DNA of 64,000 nucleotides from Trichuris trichiura (taxonomy: Eukaryota > Nematoda > Enoplea > Trichinellida > Trichuridae): contig JBAJFE010000062.1 in assembly GCA_037903355.1 (NCBI GenBank), forward strand, positions 620,001 through 684,000, read 5' to 3'. A program made the translations under genes and the position numbers. This document shows positions 42,257 to 53,811 of the stretch, one piece after another; positions within the stretch are counted from its first letter, which is position 1; every line of letters begins with the position of its first letter. The notes under the pieces are model-generated. The model ran no database searches. It saw only the letters and a program-made list of their open reading frames with translations, and was not told the DNA's origin.

Positions 42257-43349
42257 GTTGATTAATGATCATTGACGTTCAATGAATTATGTACGTGTTA
42301 AGATGTGACTGCTTAAAATTTTTCCCTTCGTTTATATAACAGTACCAGCACTGGAAGGAAATATGTTTCAATTTTGCTATGCAATTAAGGTTGCCTTGGC
42401 TATGAGCAAAGATGAACCGCTATGAGCCCGGTTGCGGTCAAGATTCTGAAATTCGGCTTCCTAAGCCAGACGAGATCCTGAAAGGTGGGCATCCTAAGAG
42501 ATCAATATCTCAAATAGGCAGAAAATGCAGTGTGGGGCATTGCATTGTTACAGTTTTGCATTTACACCTGCTAAATAAGGGACACATCTGAACCATAAAG
42601 ATGCTTTTGAGGAAGCAGCCCAAATTGCCATGGGGTGACTCGACATGAACATGCAGATTCTTTTAAATTAGTTGCCATTCTCTGTGCCCTCTGCTAGGCT
42701 CCACCACTATATCCCAAGAAAAACGCACTTCCTAGGATATGTCGCCAGTAGATGATGGCAGGTTCAGTTGCCTTTTCGATGCACAGCCCCCCCCCCCTAT
42801 CTGACACCTATACGCGCTTGCGCAGTATGCTTGTATATGTACATTTTTTTCTTTTGCTTTTGCTCCACGTGCATGATATTGGCGACAGCCATAGGCCAGT
42901 ATGATGCGATTCCCTTCTTGTGAACGGCTAGGCTACTGTGATCCCATACGCATATATATGATTTGCCCACGCATTTGTCTGTCTAACAGCAGCAGATGCT
43001 CCAGGAATCCATCAGTTCACAAAAGCAATGAAGGAACCTAGGTTTGCTGGCAAGCAGCCAGTATTCAAATGTATTTTTGGGATTTTCACATCCTCAGGTT
43101 TGAATGGCAGTGAAGTCTCGACACCTGTGCGAAAAGAAATCAGCCTGACTTCTTGAAAGTCTTTTTAAAAACAATTTTTTTGAAAGCTACGTCTTTTTTT
43201 GTACTTGCACGAGTAGAACTGTGTTTATGGAAACGCTTAGATAATTAAAAAGAATTTATACCATACCGATGCTAGCAAGAAAAATATCGCTGTTATTGGT
43301 CTGCAGTGTAGAAGGAGCAAAGAGCAATGAAAACGCTGCTTGCACTGAT
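42257..43349. other. Intergenic spacer
   Basis: No gene recognised. A run of ten C is present near 42787. Confidence 0.3.
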
Positions 43350-43355
43350 TTTATT
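43350..43355 (-). terminator. Poly(A) signal of the 43-kb MIG-18-like gene
   Basis: The minus strand reads AATAAA 8 bp after the stop codon. Confidence 0.4.
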
Positions 43356-43362
43356 ATTAGTT

Positions 43363-44430
43363 TCAATTGTCTATTCTAGGGCATTCAACTCCTTCGACGG
43401 TCAATGCATACCTATTATTCAAATTTGGTTGATCGATTTTTCCAAGCATGATATGGACTCTGCCGTCTTCGTCCTGTATGCAAGTCAATACTCTTTCGTC
43501 ATCATACCTAATGCATTGTCCAACGTGAGCAACTTTTCTCCCCAATTCGAAGTCGGCAGTGCATTGGGTGACAATAATTTGTGCGCTAGTTTCATTTCCA
43601 ACGCACATCATACGAAAGCTGAATTGATTAGCAGACTTCTCATACCATGATTCACCAAACGCGTATTCTTTTTCCCTGTCGAATTCCTTTCCAACGCAGC
43701 CTATCAGCGCATTTCTGATTGCGACTTTAGTTTCTTTGCAAAGCCATACGTAATTGCCTTCACGATATTTTTCACCTGGATGGAATCGTTCACCATCGTT
43801 ATCTACGCATCCCATTACCTTCCACTGGATGCCATCGCTTCCGTACCTGGCGCATTTGTACCAAAAGCCACCGATGTTAACTGTTCCAGATAAACCCACT
43901 GCGATACCTTGAATTACGCAACCGATCGCTATGCTCCCAATTAGATCGTCTTTCTTAACGCACCGAAATAAGAGACCGTTTTTTTTGAAGGTTTTGCCAA
44001 CACTGACCGCGTAACCAAACTCACCAACGCAAGCATCTGTTTGCAAGCCAAGGATATGATTTCCCTTTTGACGACAAGTGAGAATGAACGAGTCCGTTTT
44101 GATGCTTTCTCCTCCATTCAGTTCCTGTCCAGCCGCAATGCATTTCACTGGCCTCATAAAGTTATGCGTGCTATTCAACCTTTCACATCGAGAGACGAAA
44201 TGCGTAGATTTGTGCGTTTCTCCAAAGTTCAAACGTTTTCCATTAGAGAGCACGCAATCAGTTTTTAAACTTCTTGCTTTACGTAAGTGGAGCTGAAACC
44301 TCTGATAATTTCCCAACATGCCACATGGCCGGCCATTTTTTCGGATGCATCTCTTCGCCACACTGTGCGACCTTTCAGCTGACAGCTGAAGACAGGCAGC
44401 TGCAATGGCTAAAACTGTTAACCATTGCAT
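43363..44430 (-). CDS. MIG-18-like multi-module secreted protein, diverged paralogue
   Basis: A single exon of 355 residues. It has a signal peptide (MQWLTVLAIAAACLQLSAERS) and then about seven repeats of roughly 40 residues with the pattern C-x(3-5)-G-x(4)-G-x(4)-F-x(3)-C, for example DCVLSNGKRLNFGETHKSTHF, GCVIQGIAVGLSGTVNIG and GCVDNDGERFHPGEKYREG. The pattern resembles the fibronectin type I-like domain of the nematode MIG-18 family (extracellular-matrix-associated). Module positions line up with the two paralogues at 46.7 and 52.7 kb, but the sequence is clearly diverged, and an extra basic, Cys-containing segment precedes the first module. A TATA box lies 71 bp upstream. The exact function is unknown; it is probably secreted. 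Confidence 0.75.
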   Translation of the reverse strand: MQWLTVLAIAAACLQLSAERSHSVAKRCIRKNGRPCGMLGNYQRFQLHLRKARSLKTDCVLSNGKRLNFGETHKSTHFVSRCERLNSTHNFMRPVKCIAAGQELNGGESIKTDSFILTCRQKGNHILGLQTDACVGEFGYAVSVGKTFKKNGLLFRCVKKDDLIGSIAIGCVIQGIAVGLSGTVNIGGFWYKCARYGSDGIQWKVMGCVDNDGERFHPGEKYREGNYVWLCKETKVAIRNALIGCVGKEFDREKEYAFGESWYEKSANQFSFRMMCVGNETSAQIIVTQCTADFELGRKVAHVGQCIRYDDERVLTCIQDEDGRVHIMLGKIDQPNLNNRYALTVEGVECPRIDN

Positions 44431-44500
44431 ATTAGCTTCGTGAAGTAATGCGCGTTATCTGAAAAAAGCGTTCAATGGCATTCCCCAAGACAAGCGAACT

Positions 44501-44507
44501 TTTTATA
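44501..44507 (-). promoter_or_regulatory. TATA box of the 43-kb MIG-18-like gene
   Basis: The minus strand reads TATAAAA about 71 bp upstream of the ATG at 44430, a spacing close to that at the 46.7- and 52.7-kb genes. Confidence 0.55.
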
Positions 44508-45152
44508 AGAAAAACAATTGAACATTTTGAGCAGGTGGCGAATTCTTGTTTAGCTGCCGAGAAAAATAAACTTGTCAGAAACTTCGCCGAGCAGGGTAAG
44601 CATTTGTCTATTTTTGAACTTTGGACATTACAATAACGTCCATCGAAATGATTGCAAAAAAGAGGCTAATTTGCAAGAGTAAAGAGAGCACATTAATATT
44701 TTGTCCAGTACATTGAAGACGAAAAGCACGTCTAGATGAAATGCCGCCTTGATCAACTGAACACGCGTTAGCATTTTGCGAATCCATTATTAGCTCATGA
44801 AAGCGTTCAATTGAAAGAATGACTTCATCGCCTTTCTTTGTATTTTTTGGCAGTTCTCTCAATAGCAAAGTTGTTGACTTAATGAACTGTTCTTGTCTGT
44901 CTGATTAGGTGAAATCAATGACTCGGTAATCTGATGCTTTTGTGAATCCATTGCCATGACAGGCCTACTCGATCGTTGTTGCTTCATCAGCAGTTCTGTA
45001 TCAGACGGCAGAAGTTGGAAGAGTTGTTCTAATAACACTTTTTCTATGCTGGTCTCAAGCCGAAGCCTTTCAATTTACGACGCCTTAGTAGTACTGCTGC
45101 CCTTACACAGTATTAGTTCTTGCGAGAAAAACGAAAATCATTCCAAGGATAT

Positions 45153-45373
45153 TACCGTATATTACCGCCTATAAGAACACCCCTCTACCTAAGTAATGGG
45201 TAGTAATGATTGGCCCAGTTAATCACTTAGCGAGTCTAGTTGAACTACAAGAATTGCTGTTCAGCCCATAGGACTAATAAGTCGAACGCGAGCCTAGGAA
45301 GTACCAACTGTGCCAATTATTACCACGCATTACTTAGGTAGAGGGGTGTTCTTATAGGCGGTAATATACGGTA
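45153..45373. mobile_element. 220-bp MITE, copy 2
   Basis: A nearly identical copy of the element at 13066-13285, in the same orientation, with both TACCGTATATTAC ends intact. Confidence 0.88.
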
Positions 45374-46716
45374 TTTTGAAATCGTCTTGTGTAGAACAAA
45401 GAGTATGGAAGTTTATGGCACAGGTAGCAGCTTGTTATGCATTCTCATAACTTTCAAGGTGGACAGCTCAAGTTATCTGATTACCTTGTCTGGCTTTATC
45501 ACATTCAATAGAGATTTAAATGAAAAATCAAGTTTTTCGTTTGCGAAAATCAGCGTTGCACTAAAACAATTCAAAATCTATTTAGAATCTTTTCATATCT
45601 TGAAGCTGCAACTGTCAGTCATAGTAAAGACAACACAAAAATCGATCATGTCCTACACAACCCCACCGGAAGCTAACACGGCGACATCTAAATGGGTCAA
45701 GTGGGCATTAATGAACAATGTAACAACGGCGTTGGTAATCAGATTATCAGGTTTAGTGCAGTTGAAGTGCTGACGGCAACATCGAAGGGGATTAAGTCGG
45801 ATTAAGAGAACAGTGGAACAGTGTAGATGGTAACGGCGTGTTTCACCAGTCTCCTCATCGTCATACTGTAGGTTTGCCGGCCATGTTGCCCTGCCCTAAG
45901 CCTAAGCGTAAGCCTAAACATAAGGTTTATGTCTTGGCTTAGCTTTGGATGAGGGCAAAAAAGGGCGACTGGCGTGCTCTCCAATAAAGGCAGAACAAGT
46001 TAAGGGAATGCCAGCCAGAAAGGAACCTGCATTTTTGAGACCGTAGGGCGGCTGAGAGACAAGATCCGAGTAACGCGCACAGAGAAAGTAAACGTAAACA
46101 AGCGTACATACCGTTTACTAGGACACGGGGACTGGCGCAGGCGGTGCATTCACTCAGGGTGGGTTCGACCTGAGGACAGTACCACGCATAAAGAAAACAA
46201 CCGTAAAGAAACTGCATACCATTCACTGCGGCAAGGAGACCAGCGCAGGTGATCCACGGTGTCATTCGCGTAGAAATAACGCTAACGCAGAATGAGCTTT
46301 ACGCCGTTTACCAAGGCGTAACGCGGATCGGGCCGTTGACCTTCCATGTTTTCCACATATCATGAACCGAACCCCCAGCATGCACCACTGCTGCCCCACT
46401 GTGCTCCCCGTACCAGCAATCCACGCACAGCTGTTTCGTTCTCTCATCTTCACTCTTTTGCAGGGGTCAGTAACGGAATTCTTCAACAGGTATTCCGCGG
46501 GTCAGTAACTGCACCTCCTGCATGTGCCATTGATGATTCATTGTGCTCCCTGTGCCAACTGCTCAGCATGTATTCAGTCACCCGCAGTAAAACGCTCCTC
46601 CCGTTGTTCCGCTAACCACAATTCAGTACGCAGTAGCGTCACGCATTATCCCTGGAACTTGCCGCGCTAACTTTCAGTGAGGCTGCACAGGACATGATCC
46701 AAAAAAATTCAATCAT
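45374..46716. other. Intergenic DNA with a short telomere-like tract
   Basis: No gene recognised; the open frames here have no family likeness. At 45893-45925 there are about four GCCTAA-like units in a row (CCTAAGCCTAAGCGTAAGCC). Confidence 0.35.
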
Positions 46717-46722
46717 TTTATT
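46717..46722 (-). terminator. Poly(A) signal of the 46.7-kb MIG-18-like gene
   Basis: The minus strand reads AATAAA 17 bp after the stop. Confidence 0.45.
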
Positions 46723-46738
46723 CTTATTCAGCAAATGT

Positions 46739-47803
46739 TCATTTATCTAACATGGGACATGCCTGTCCATCAATAGTTGTAAACTTTTTAACATCTAAAA
46801 TTTCTTGGTGAATGGTTGTAAGACGTGCAAGAATAGCGCCGCTTTCATGCTTTAGACAGGTGAACATTCTGTCATCACCATATTTGTCGCAATGTCCAAC
46901 TGCGAGAACCTTTCGTCCCTGATCCAAGTTGGCAATGCATTCAGCTACTTCAACCGACACATGCTTTTCATTTCCTTGACAAACCATTCTGTAACTCAAT
47001 GATCCAACAGGTTTCGTATACCATGATTCACCAAAACCAAATTCTCTTGTTACACCGAATTCCTTCGCAACACATCCAGCAAATACAATAGTCAATCCAA
47101 CTTCTTTTTCTCTGCAGTGGAATAAGAAACCAAGATCATGGAATCTTGCTCCAGCATCGATTCGTCTTCCTTTGCTGTCAACACAACCCATCACTTCAAT
47201 CTGTACTCCACCATTCCCATATCGTGAACATCTGTACCAGAATTTGCCAATATTTACAGACTTATGTATGTCTACTTCTTGTTTATTAATTATGCAACCA
47301 ACAGCTTTATGAATAACTTGGTCTCCACGACCTACGCACATGAACAAGAATGATTTTCTTGAGAAAGTGTCTCCAATTTTAGCAATGAATCCCGTGTCAC
47401 TTACGCAGCCGGTAATTTCCAATCCAATACGACCACGTTGTTCAAGACAGGTGTACACAAACCAACCACTTTGAAGTTGTTCTCCTATTTCTAATTCTTT
47501 TCCCTTCAGGAGACATTTCAATGGAGTCAGAATGACAGCAGTATCATTAATCTTGTCACATCGAAGTAGGAAATAAGTGGAACGGTATATTTGACCAAAA
47601 GATAAATTCTCTCCTGAATCGAGGACACATCCAATAGCTACGGTTCTTTCTTTCTTTTCATATTTCCATTGAACTCGTTCTATTTGAATTTTTGAGTATT
47701 CGTAGTGATAGCTAGTACTGGTTTTCGTTAGGCATTTTTCAGAGTGAGCGGTTGAGACGTGAAAGCATCCAAGTGCAATTAACAAGACGGCGAACCACTG
47801 CAT
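46739..47803 (-). CDS. MIG-18-like multi-module secreted protein, copy A
   Basis: A single exon of 354 residues. The signal peptide is MQWFAVLLIALGCFHVSTA. About seven Cys modules follow: CVLDSGENLSFGQIYRS, CLLKGKELEIGEQLQSG, GCVSDTGFIAKIGDTFS, GCIINKQEVDIHKSV, GCVDSKGRRIDAGARFH, GCVAKEFGVTREFGFG and ECIANLDQGRKV. The aromatic-x-x-C end of each module (YFLLRC, FVYTC, FLFMC, FWYRC) matches the MIG-18/Fn1-like pattern. It differs from the copy at 52673-53737 by four residues and about 17 bases. It is probably secreted into the extracellular matrix or host-facing fluids; no enzymatic residues were seen. Confidence 0.8.
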   Translation of the reverse strand: MQWFAVLLIALGCFHVSTAHSEKCLTKTSTSYHYEYSKIQIERVQWKYEKKERTVAIGCVLDSGENLSFGQIYRSTYFLLRCDKINDTAVILTPLKCLLKGKELEIGEQLQSGWFVYTCLEQRGRIGLEITGCVSDTGFIAKIGDTFSRKSFLFMCVGRGDQVIHKAVGCIINKQEVDIHKSVNIGKFWYRCSRYGNGGVQIEVMGCVDSKGRRIDAGARFHDLGFLFHCREKEVGLTIVFAGCVAKEFGVTREFGFGESWYTKPVGSLSYRMVCQGNEKHVSVEVAECIANLDQGRKVLAVGHCDKYGDDRMFTCLKHESGAILARLTTIHQEILDVKKFTTIDGQACPMLDK

Positions 47804-47870
47804 TTTCTCTAGGTGAATTGAAACGGCTTCCTAAGTGGAAAACTGGATGATCATACCAAACATGCTGCTC

Positions 47871-47877
47871 TTTTATA
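47871..47877 (-). promoter_or_regulatory. TATA box of MIG-18-like copy A
   Basis: The minus strand reads CCTATAAAAGAGC 68 bp upstream of the ATG; the same word lies 68 bp upstream of copy B. Confidence 0.6.
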
Positions 47878-48640
47878 GGAAAAACGCACCTTTGCATTTT
47901 TACGCTACTGTGTGAATTGAATGCATTTTTGGAAATAGCAAACATCCTTTGGTTGCACATCTGTGTGGTGCAATGAGTACGGTGTTTACACGCGTAATGT
48001 TGTGACATTTTGACGGATATTACACAAAAGAAATTTCAATGTTGCTGTCTAAATTCACAGTTGCAGTCACAATGTCTTCATTTATTGACTGAAGTCATTT
48101 TTATTTATAATGCCCAAAAGTCACAAAACGCGGAGGATGCTTGTGCCCCCGCCTTCAGCTTTTACCTGCACGAAATTATCATTTAAGTCCGCAAAGTTAT
48201 CGATACTAAAAAGCGCACTCATAGCGTACTTAATTTTACAATTGGTAATGCAACTGTCCAACAAAGGTACATAATTGCTATGCTGTGGCACTTTTGTAAA
48301 GTATACTGTTTGTTGCGGTGCCAGTAAGCAAGAAAGGAATGCACACGAGCCAAGAAATATTTTACATCCTACACCCGATTTAGTGGAAACTATTGCTGCT
48401 GGTTCCTCGCGGATAACGTCAGGAGTTAAAGTGCACAATAGGCAGAACGTACTAAATGAGGACGCTCATCAACAATATGTGTCGACATGACATTGTTTCT
48501 ACGTCTGTGACTATGCAAACAGAATGGTTCTAGCCGCCATTTCAGTATCCGTGACCTCCCTCTCTTTCGCTGACGCAGTTTAATATTTCATAGTTCTCAT
48601 CTGGCCCAAGAACTATGAGAAGAGACATGTTAACGACTGT
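47878..48640. other. 5' flank of copy A, diverged duplicate of the 5' flank of copy B
   Basis: Words such as GCAAACAT after TTTTTGGAAATA, and GGCACTTTTGT near 48290, recur in the same order upstream of copy B (53812-54420) with many changes. No gene recognised. Confidence 0.45.
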
Positions 48641-48826
48641 CAGGTATCAAACCTCACGACGGCCGAAATGATACACACTTTATTTAATGCAAAGAAAACG
48701 AGCAACCTTCCGTCACACCGACGCACCATAACCTTCTTACTCCAAATTCTCAGGTTATATAGAGTACATTCCTATAATCCAACAGTTTATATTTTATCGG
48801 TCTGTTCCGTGGCTTGTCCACGACAA
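48641..48826. repeat. Interspersed repeat, copy 1 (possible solo LTR)
   Basis: From CAGGTAT to GTGGCTTGTCCACGACA this matches 58289-58479 in the same order (CTCACGAC, CCAACAGTTTATA, TTTATCG, TTCCGTGGCTTGTCC). The second copy lies within the BEL/Pao remnant. Confidence 0.5.
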
Positions 48827-51800
48827 CGACTATGATATTAAGGTACTTTCAATTCGCCGCAAGCCTAAGTTAGCTGACGCAGTGCAATTAGAACGCACTT
48901 CTTTTCTCCGTCATGTGGTTTTTGACTAATTATTCTGAGCAAGTGTTCATAACTTCACAAATATTCTCGCGTTCCTAAACTTAACGTCATCGCCAGAAGA
49001 AGAAGAGCAGTTCCGCATCACGTTGAAATTACGACTATTGTTCTATGCGACCTGGCGGAGCACAGATGTAAGCACGATTCATTTCACCTTACGCTGCAAC
49101 AGACAATGGCACTCGATCAGAAATTTCTTTGTTATGGAGTCTAATGCAGGTGATTAGGGCAGACATTTGTAAGCCATCAGCTTGATTGTTTAAACCGCTC
49201 TACCAACAAAGAACATTGTAGCTCGTTTATGAACAACCTTTCCCACTTTGTCATTGCGTAAAAACGGTCGTCATATGCCACTGGGTCACAAGCTTTCGAC
49301 TGTATAAACTTTTACTATTTGTTTAGTTTCTTCTCCGTTCCAGTCGATCTCACTTATTCGTTACATTCCACTAAGCCGCTATGTCTTCTGCAAGATAACT
49401 GCTCTCGATTTCCATAAGCGCATAAGCACCACGTACCGTGATGAAGGTTGCAAATTCATCCAGAGCGTTAGGTCTTTAGTAAGGGCGTTTCTCAGTATTT
49501 TTAGTTATTGTGACGATCTGATACAATTGAGAATTAAATACATTAATCCAAAATTTCCATAGCTTTCAGAATTTCATGCATCCAGCGTTAGCCTCCTGAT
49601 TGCAGCGGAAGAAGGGGCATGTAAAGAGAAAGCAAATTCTTTGTGAAAAAAATTGAAGCTTCATTGAAAGAGCAACTGCCTTCACTAACAGCGCTCTGCA
49701 ATAAAGTCTGATAGGGGCTATTATACATTGCTATAGGAAAGACAGTTCTTTCATTTTCGTCAACTTAGAAGTAAAACTTTTAAGCGTCTTGGCTGGTCTA
49801 TGAAGGAACGCAATCACATAAGCAGTGGTTAACACGCTAATTTCAACGTCTTTTTCCCAGTTATGTTTACACACAATCCCCATCCGCGAACCCTTGATAT
49901 GGCTAGTATCTTTACAGAAGCTTGTATAAGTTTAAACGAGAATGCTATATACGTAAGAGACTGCTCAGCAATGAAATGCAGCTGAAGAACAATAGAAAAT
50001 ACCCGCTTTGTCACGCTGATTATTCAATTTCCTCCTTTCCCGTCTGAACGATATGCCTTAAAGGATGTGCAGGATGTGCACGATTGCTGCCTTGTATTGT
50101 TTGCTGAATTATGGTAGGAAAATTTTTCATGTTCATTACGACCCAGCTATCGGAGGCTTAATCACATGCTGCACTTCAGCAACGAAGTAGCATTTACTTC
50201 TTTAAAAGTTTACGGATAGCTTTTATTTTCTATCTTAAGGAAACATAAGACAGAACTCAGGAGACGTTAACTTTAAAATCAATCTTTGCGCTTCAATGGG
50301 TTTAGTATAGCCTTCAGGGTGCATCAAAAAGCTTCTGCTGTTGCTGCATCAGAGGGTTGAGAAGTTGCAATAGCGATACCGTTCATTTGCTGTAAACTGC
50401 AAGAACAAGAAAACATGTATGTGCACACATATGATTATATTTTATACGCAGAGAAAACTCGGTAAGATGGCAGTAATACAACACACTGAGCAGGAACGAA
50501 ATAACGCCTGGGCCGCAAAAAGAAAAAGAACTAACACGGGAAGACTCACAGGTAGCGAGTTCGGAAAGTTTCAGCTCAAATAACAAGAGGATTAGTGAAA
50601 AAAGTGTCGCAGTGCCAGCGGGAGAATGAAAATCCCGTGGAACACAAAGCGAAAACGCGCAACATGAAGACCGCCCTGAATGATCACATAAGTGCGAACC
50701 AATCGCGGTAGCGCCTTAGTGGGTGATACGATCAGCGTCTAGGATGAGACCGACCATGGCATGTAGTCCTTCAGGCGTGAACCGATTCTAAGGTCTCAAC
50801 AAAGTGAAGTCAGGGACCCTGCCAATGTGGACATCATGCCTTATATACGAAGGCATTGTTTTAACCAAAAATGACTCTTTCCTTTATTGTATACTCGCTT
50901 ACACCAGTAAGCAGTTCAATGAATCAAAATTTTCGTTCTCAGCGCAAGTGCTCTCCTGCAAAAGTGACCACTCGGCTGGGAAAGGAATTTAGCCAACAGA
51001 TGGGCGTAACTAAATGTCAAACAACCGGAAGACCTGGCAGTTGAGGCAACGGAGGACGCAACCCTTTCCTCAGCTAACGAGTTATAAAGCCGAATGAGCC
51101 CTGCCCGTCGTGAGCAATTCTCAGACTGCACCCTCATGTAAGTAAGTTGCACTGAAATCTGTAGTATCGCGTCGGTCTCCTTTAACGTTTTCTATTCACC
51201 GAACGGTAGGGGAGTAAAAACTGATATGTTATAATTAAGAAGTTAAATTAAAAGAAGATAAGAGTTGAACATACACATACGTTAACAGTTAAGCAACCAC
51301 AGCATCGCGTTTAGAATTTTTAAAATTCTACTTCACGTTGTTTCAGTGCCATTTGAGTTAATTCGTAGGTGCCAAACCGCAGGAGGGAGATGCTTAACGT
51401 ACGTACTTAGTATTTATTCTGAAGCAAGCAGTTTTAAAATTTAAGTGTTTGACAAACACTTCAAGATTCAAACCATCCCGTTTTCTGCTTTCGATTTAGT
51501 CAGAGAAGCAACTGCTCCTGTAAGTGCTGAAGAGAAGGCGAAGTGAAAGCAAAGTACTGCGCCTATTAAATACCAAATTGAAAAACTGACCGGCTTTCTC
51601 ATAAGGGATGAAAATCAAAGCGTGCGTTATAGAATCTCGTAGCATGTAGAAAAATAAGGCGCAGGAAAATAATTTGCCATCTTTACCTGCATTAATTAAA
51701 TGACGTCCTGTAACTTACGCTGAGGAATGGAAATATTTTACTCTAAAGCCTAAAAACTTAGTCAGTTTCAATAAACGATTTGATCTTTAAAAACAGTTTG

Positions 51801-52196
51801 AAATGTTTCTGGGACGTTGTTGTTCATGACGTATGGAAAAGGAATGACCTGAAGCCAAAAGTAAACTAACTGTTTTACCTAGCACCAAGAAGATTAGGAA
51901 ATTAATTTCTCCACAGAAAGATATCTTATGTCTTTCCACTAGCAATTCTCTTGCATAGCCAACGTTATCAGGCTGGTAAATATCCGAAAGACGCCACAAA
52001 AGGCCTGGATAAACACTTTGGAACATATTTGCACGTTACTGACTTATATTTCGTGTGCCGATAGACAAATAAAATGGGAAACGTAAAATAAAATGCAGCG
52101 CCAGGCAGTACTAAACTTCACGCTAACTTCGCATAAGTTTGCTTAAGTAGCTAAGCTACGTGGACGCAGCTTAGCATCAGAATATGTTTCATAGTA
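48827..52196. other. 3.4-kb intergenic region
   Basis: No gene, RNA gene or clear element was recognised. Confidence 0.3.
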
Positions 52197-52300
52197 GATC
52201 TTCAGATTCACGGGTTTGGCCTGTTGGATGTATCTGTAAGTAAACTTCAAAATGCCCTACCAACGGATGGATGAGCAAATTGTAAAAGAAAAATAGAATA
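52197..52300. repeat. Diverged half copy of the MITE at 56.1 kb
   Basis: From GATCTTCAG through AACTTCAAAATG to GGATGGATGAGCAAAT it matches the left part of the element at 56133-56336 and the sequence just inside it. Confidence 0.55.
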
Positions 52301-52641
52301 TGTCTTCCAATAATCAAAAAGTGCTTTGTCAGTTCTCTATGAAGAAATAAAGCTCACTCCTTTTGCACACAATAAAAGAAATATTCATTCCTTTCACACA
52401 AAAATCTTTCAGAGATCTTGTAGCACAGCATCGCTTCAAAAGTTAGTAAGTCTCCATGTGCTTAAATAAAGCTCCAATTGGAAGCACTAATAAGCGCGAT
52501 ACTTAAGCAAAACAAAACTAGTGCAATTTATACTTCGCAGCAGCTAAACAGCTAATCTGCATGAAACCCCAATTATATTCAACGTTTCGGCGCAGACGCT
52601 AAGAAAAGTGCGCTTAAAATGTGTTCGACGAACAAACAAGC

Positions 52642-52647
52642 TTTATT
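52642..52647 (-). terminator. Poly(A) signal of the 52.7-kb MIG-18-like gene
   Basis: The minus strand reads AATAAA about 26 bp after the stop codon. Confidence 0.45.
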
Positions 52648-52672
52648 AATCATACTCATGCTGAGGCAAGAT

Positions 52673-53737
52673 TCATTTATCCAACATGGGGCATGCTTGT
52701 CCATCAATAGTTGTAAACTTTTTAACATCTAAAATTTCTTGGTGAATGGCTGTAAGACGTGCAAGAATAGCGCCGCTTTCATGCTTTAGACAGGTGAACA
52801 TTCTGTCATCACCATATTTGTCGCAATGTCCAACTGCGAGAACCTTTCGTCCCTGATCCAAGTTGGCAATGCATTCAGCTACTTCAACCGACACATGCTT
52901 TTCATTTCCTTGACAAACCATTCTGTAACTCAATGATCCAACAGGTTTCGTATACCATGATTCACCAAAACCGAATTCTCTTGTTACACCGAATTCCTTC
53001 GCAACACATCCAGCAAATACAATAGTCAATCCAACTTCTTTTTCTCTGCAGTGGAATAAGAAACCAAGATCATGGAATCTTGCGCCAGCATCGATTCGTC
53101 TTCCTTTGCTGTCAACACAACCCATGACTTCAATCTGTACTCCACCATTTCCATATCGTGAACATCTGTACCAGAATTTGCCAATATTTACAGACTTATG
53201 TATGTCTACTTCTTGTTTATTGATTATGCAACCAACAGCTTTATGAATAACTTGGTCTCCACGACCTACGCACATGAACAAGAATGATTTTCTTGAGAAA
53301 GTGTCTCCAATTTTAGCAATGAATCCCGTGTCACTTACGCAGCCGGTAATTTCCAATCCAATACGACCACGTTGTTCAAGACAGGTGTACACAAACCAAC
53401 CACTTTGAAGTTGTTCTCCTATTTCTAATTCTTTTCCCTTCAGGAGACATTTCAATGGAGTCAGAATGACAGCAGTATCATTAATCTTGTCACATCGAAG
53501 TAGGAAATAAGTGGAACGGTATATTTGACCAAAAGATAAATTCTCTCCTGAATCGAGGACACATCCAATAGCTACGGTTCTTACTTTCTCTTCATATTTC
53601 CATTGAACTCGTTCTACTTGAATTTTTGAGTATTCGTAGTGATAGCTAGTACTGGTTTTCGTTAGGCATTTTTCAGAGTGAGCGGTCGAAACGTGGAAGC
53701 ATCCAAGTGCAATTAGCAAAACGGCGAACCACTGCAT
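52673..53737 (-). CDS. MIG-18-like multi-module secreted protein, copy B
   Basis: A single exon of 354 residues with the same signal peptide and module order as copy A. I counted four residue changes (I/V, K/E, E/V near residues 40-50; T/A near the end) and about 17 base changes over 1065 bp. The flanking DNA is much more diverged, including the 3' untranslated region. A TATA box lies 68 bp upstream. Confidence 0.8.
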   Translation of the reverse strand: MQWFAVLLIALGCFHVSTAHSEKCLTKTSTSYHYEYSKIQVERVQWKYEEKVRTVAIGCVLDSGENLSFGQIYRSTYFLLRCDKINDTAVILTPLKCLLKGKELEIGEQLQSGWFVYTCLEQRGRIGLEITGCVSDTGFIAKIGDTFSRKSFLFMCVGRGDQVIHKAVGCIINKQEVDIHKSVNIGKFWYRCSRYGNGGVQIEVMGCVDSKGRRIDAGARFHDLGFLFHCREKEVGLTIVFAGCVAKEFGVTREFGFGESWYTKPVGSLSYRMVCQGNEKHVSVEVAECIANLDQGRKVLAVGHCDKYGDDRMFTCLKHESGAILARLTAIHQEILDVKKFTTIDGQACPMLDK

Positions 53738-53804
53738 CTTTGCTAGGTAAGTCGAAATGGTTTCCGAAGTGGAAGACTGAATGATTATGGTTGAAGTCGT
53801 GCTC

Positions 53805-53811
53805 TTTTATA
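53805..53811 (-). promoter_or_regulatory. TATA box of MIG-18-like copy B
   Basis: The minus strand reads CCTATAAAAGAGC, the same as for copy A. Confidence 0.6.

Noticed and set aside
42785..42800. Run of C residues as a possible regulatory site
   Set aside because: A simple homopolymer; nothing else around it supports a function.
43327..43650. Plus-strand frame with a good signal-peptide-like start (MKTLLALILLLVSIV)
   Set aside because: All but the first 12 codons is antisense to the 3' end of the intact MIG-18-like gene, and the hydrophobic start overlaps that gene's poly(A) region read backwards. I take it as chance, though transcript data could change this.
45387..46615. Several 70-128-codon frames after the second MITE
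   Set aside because: No family likeness, start/stop context or conservation; typical of chance frames in this composition.
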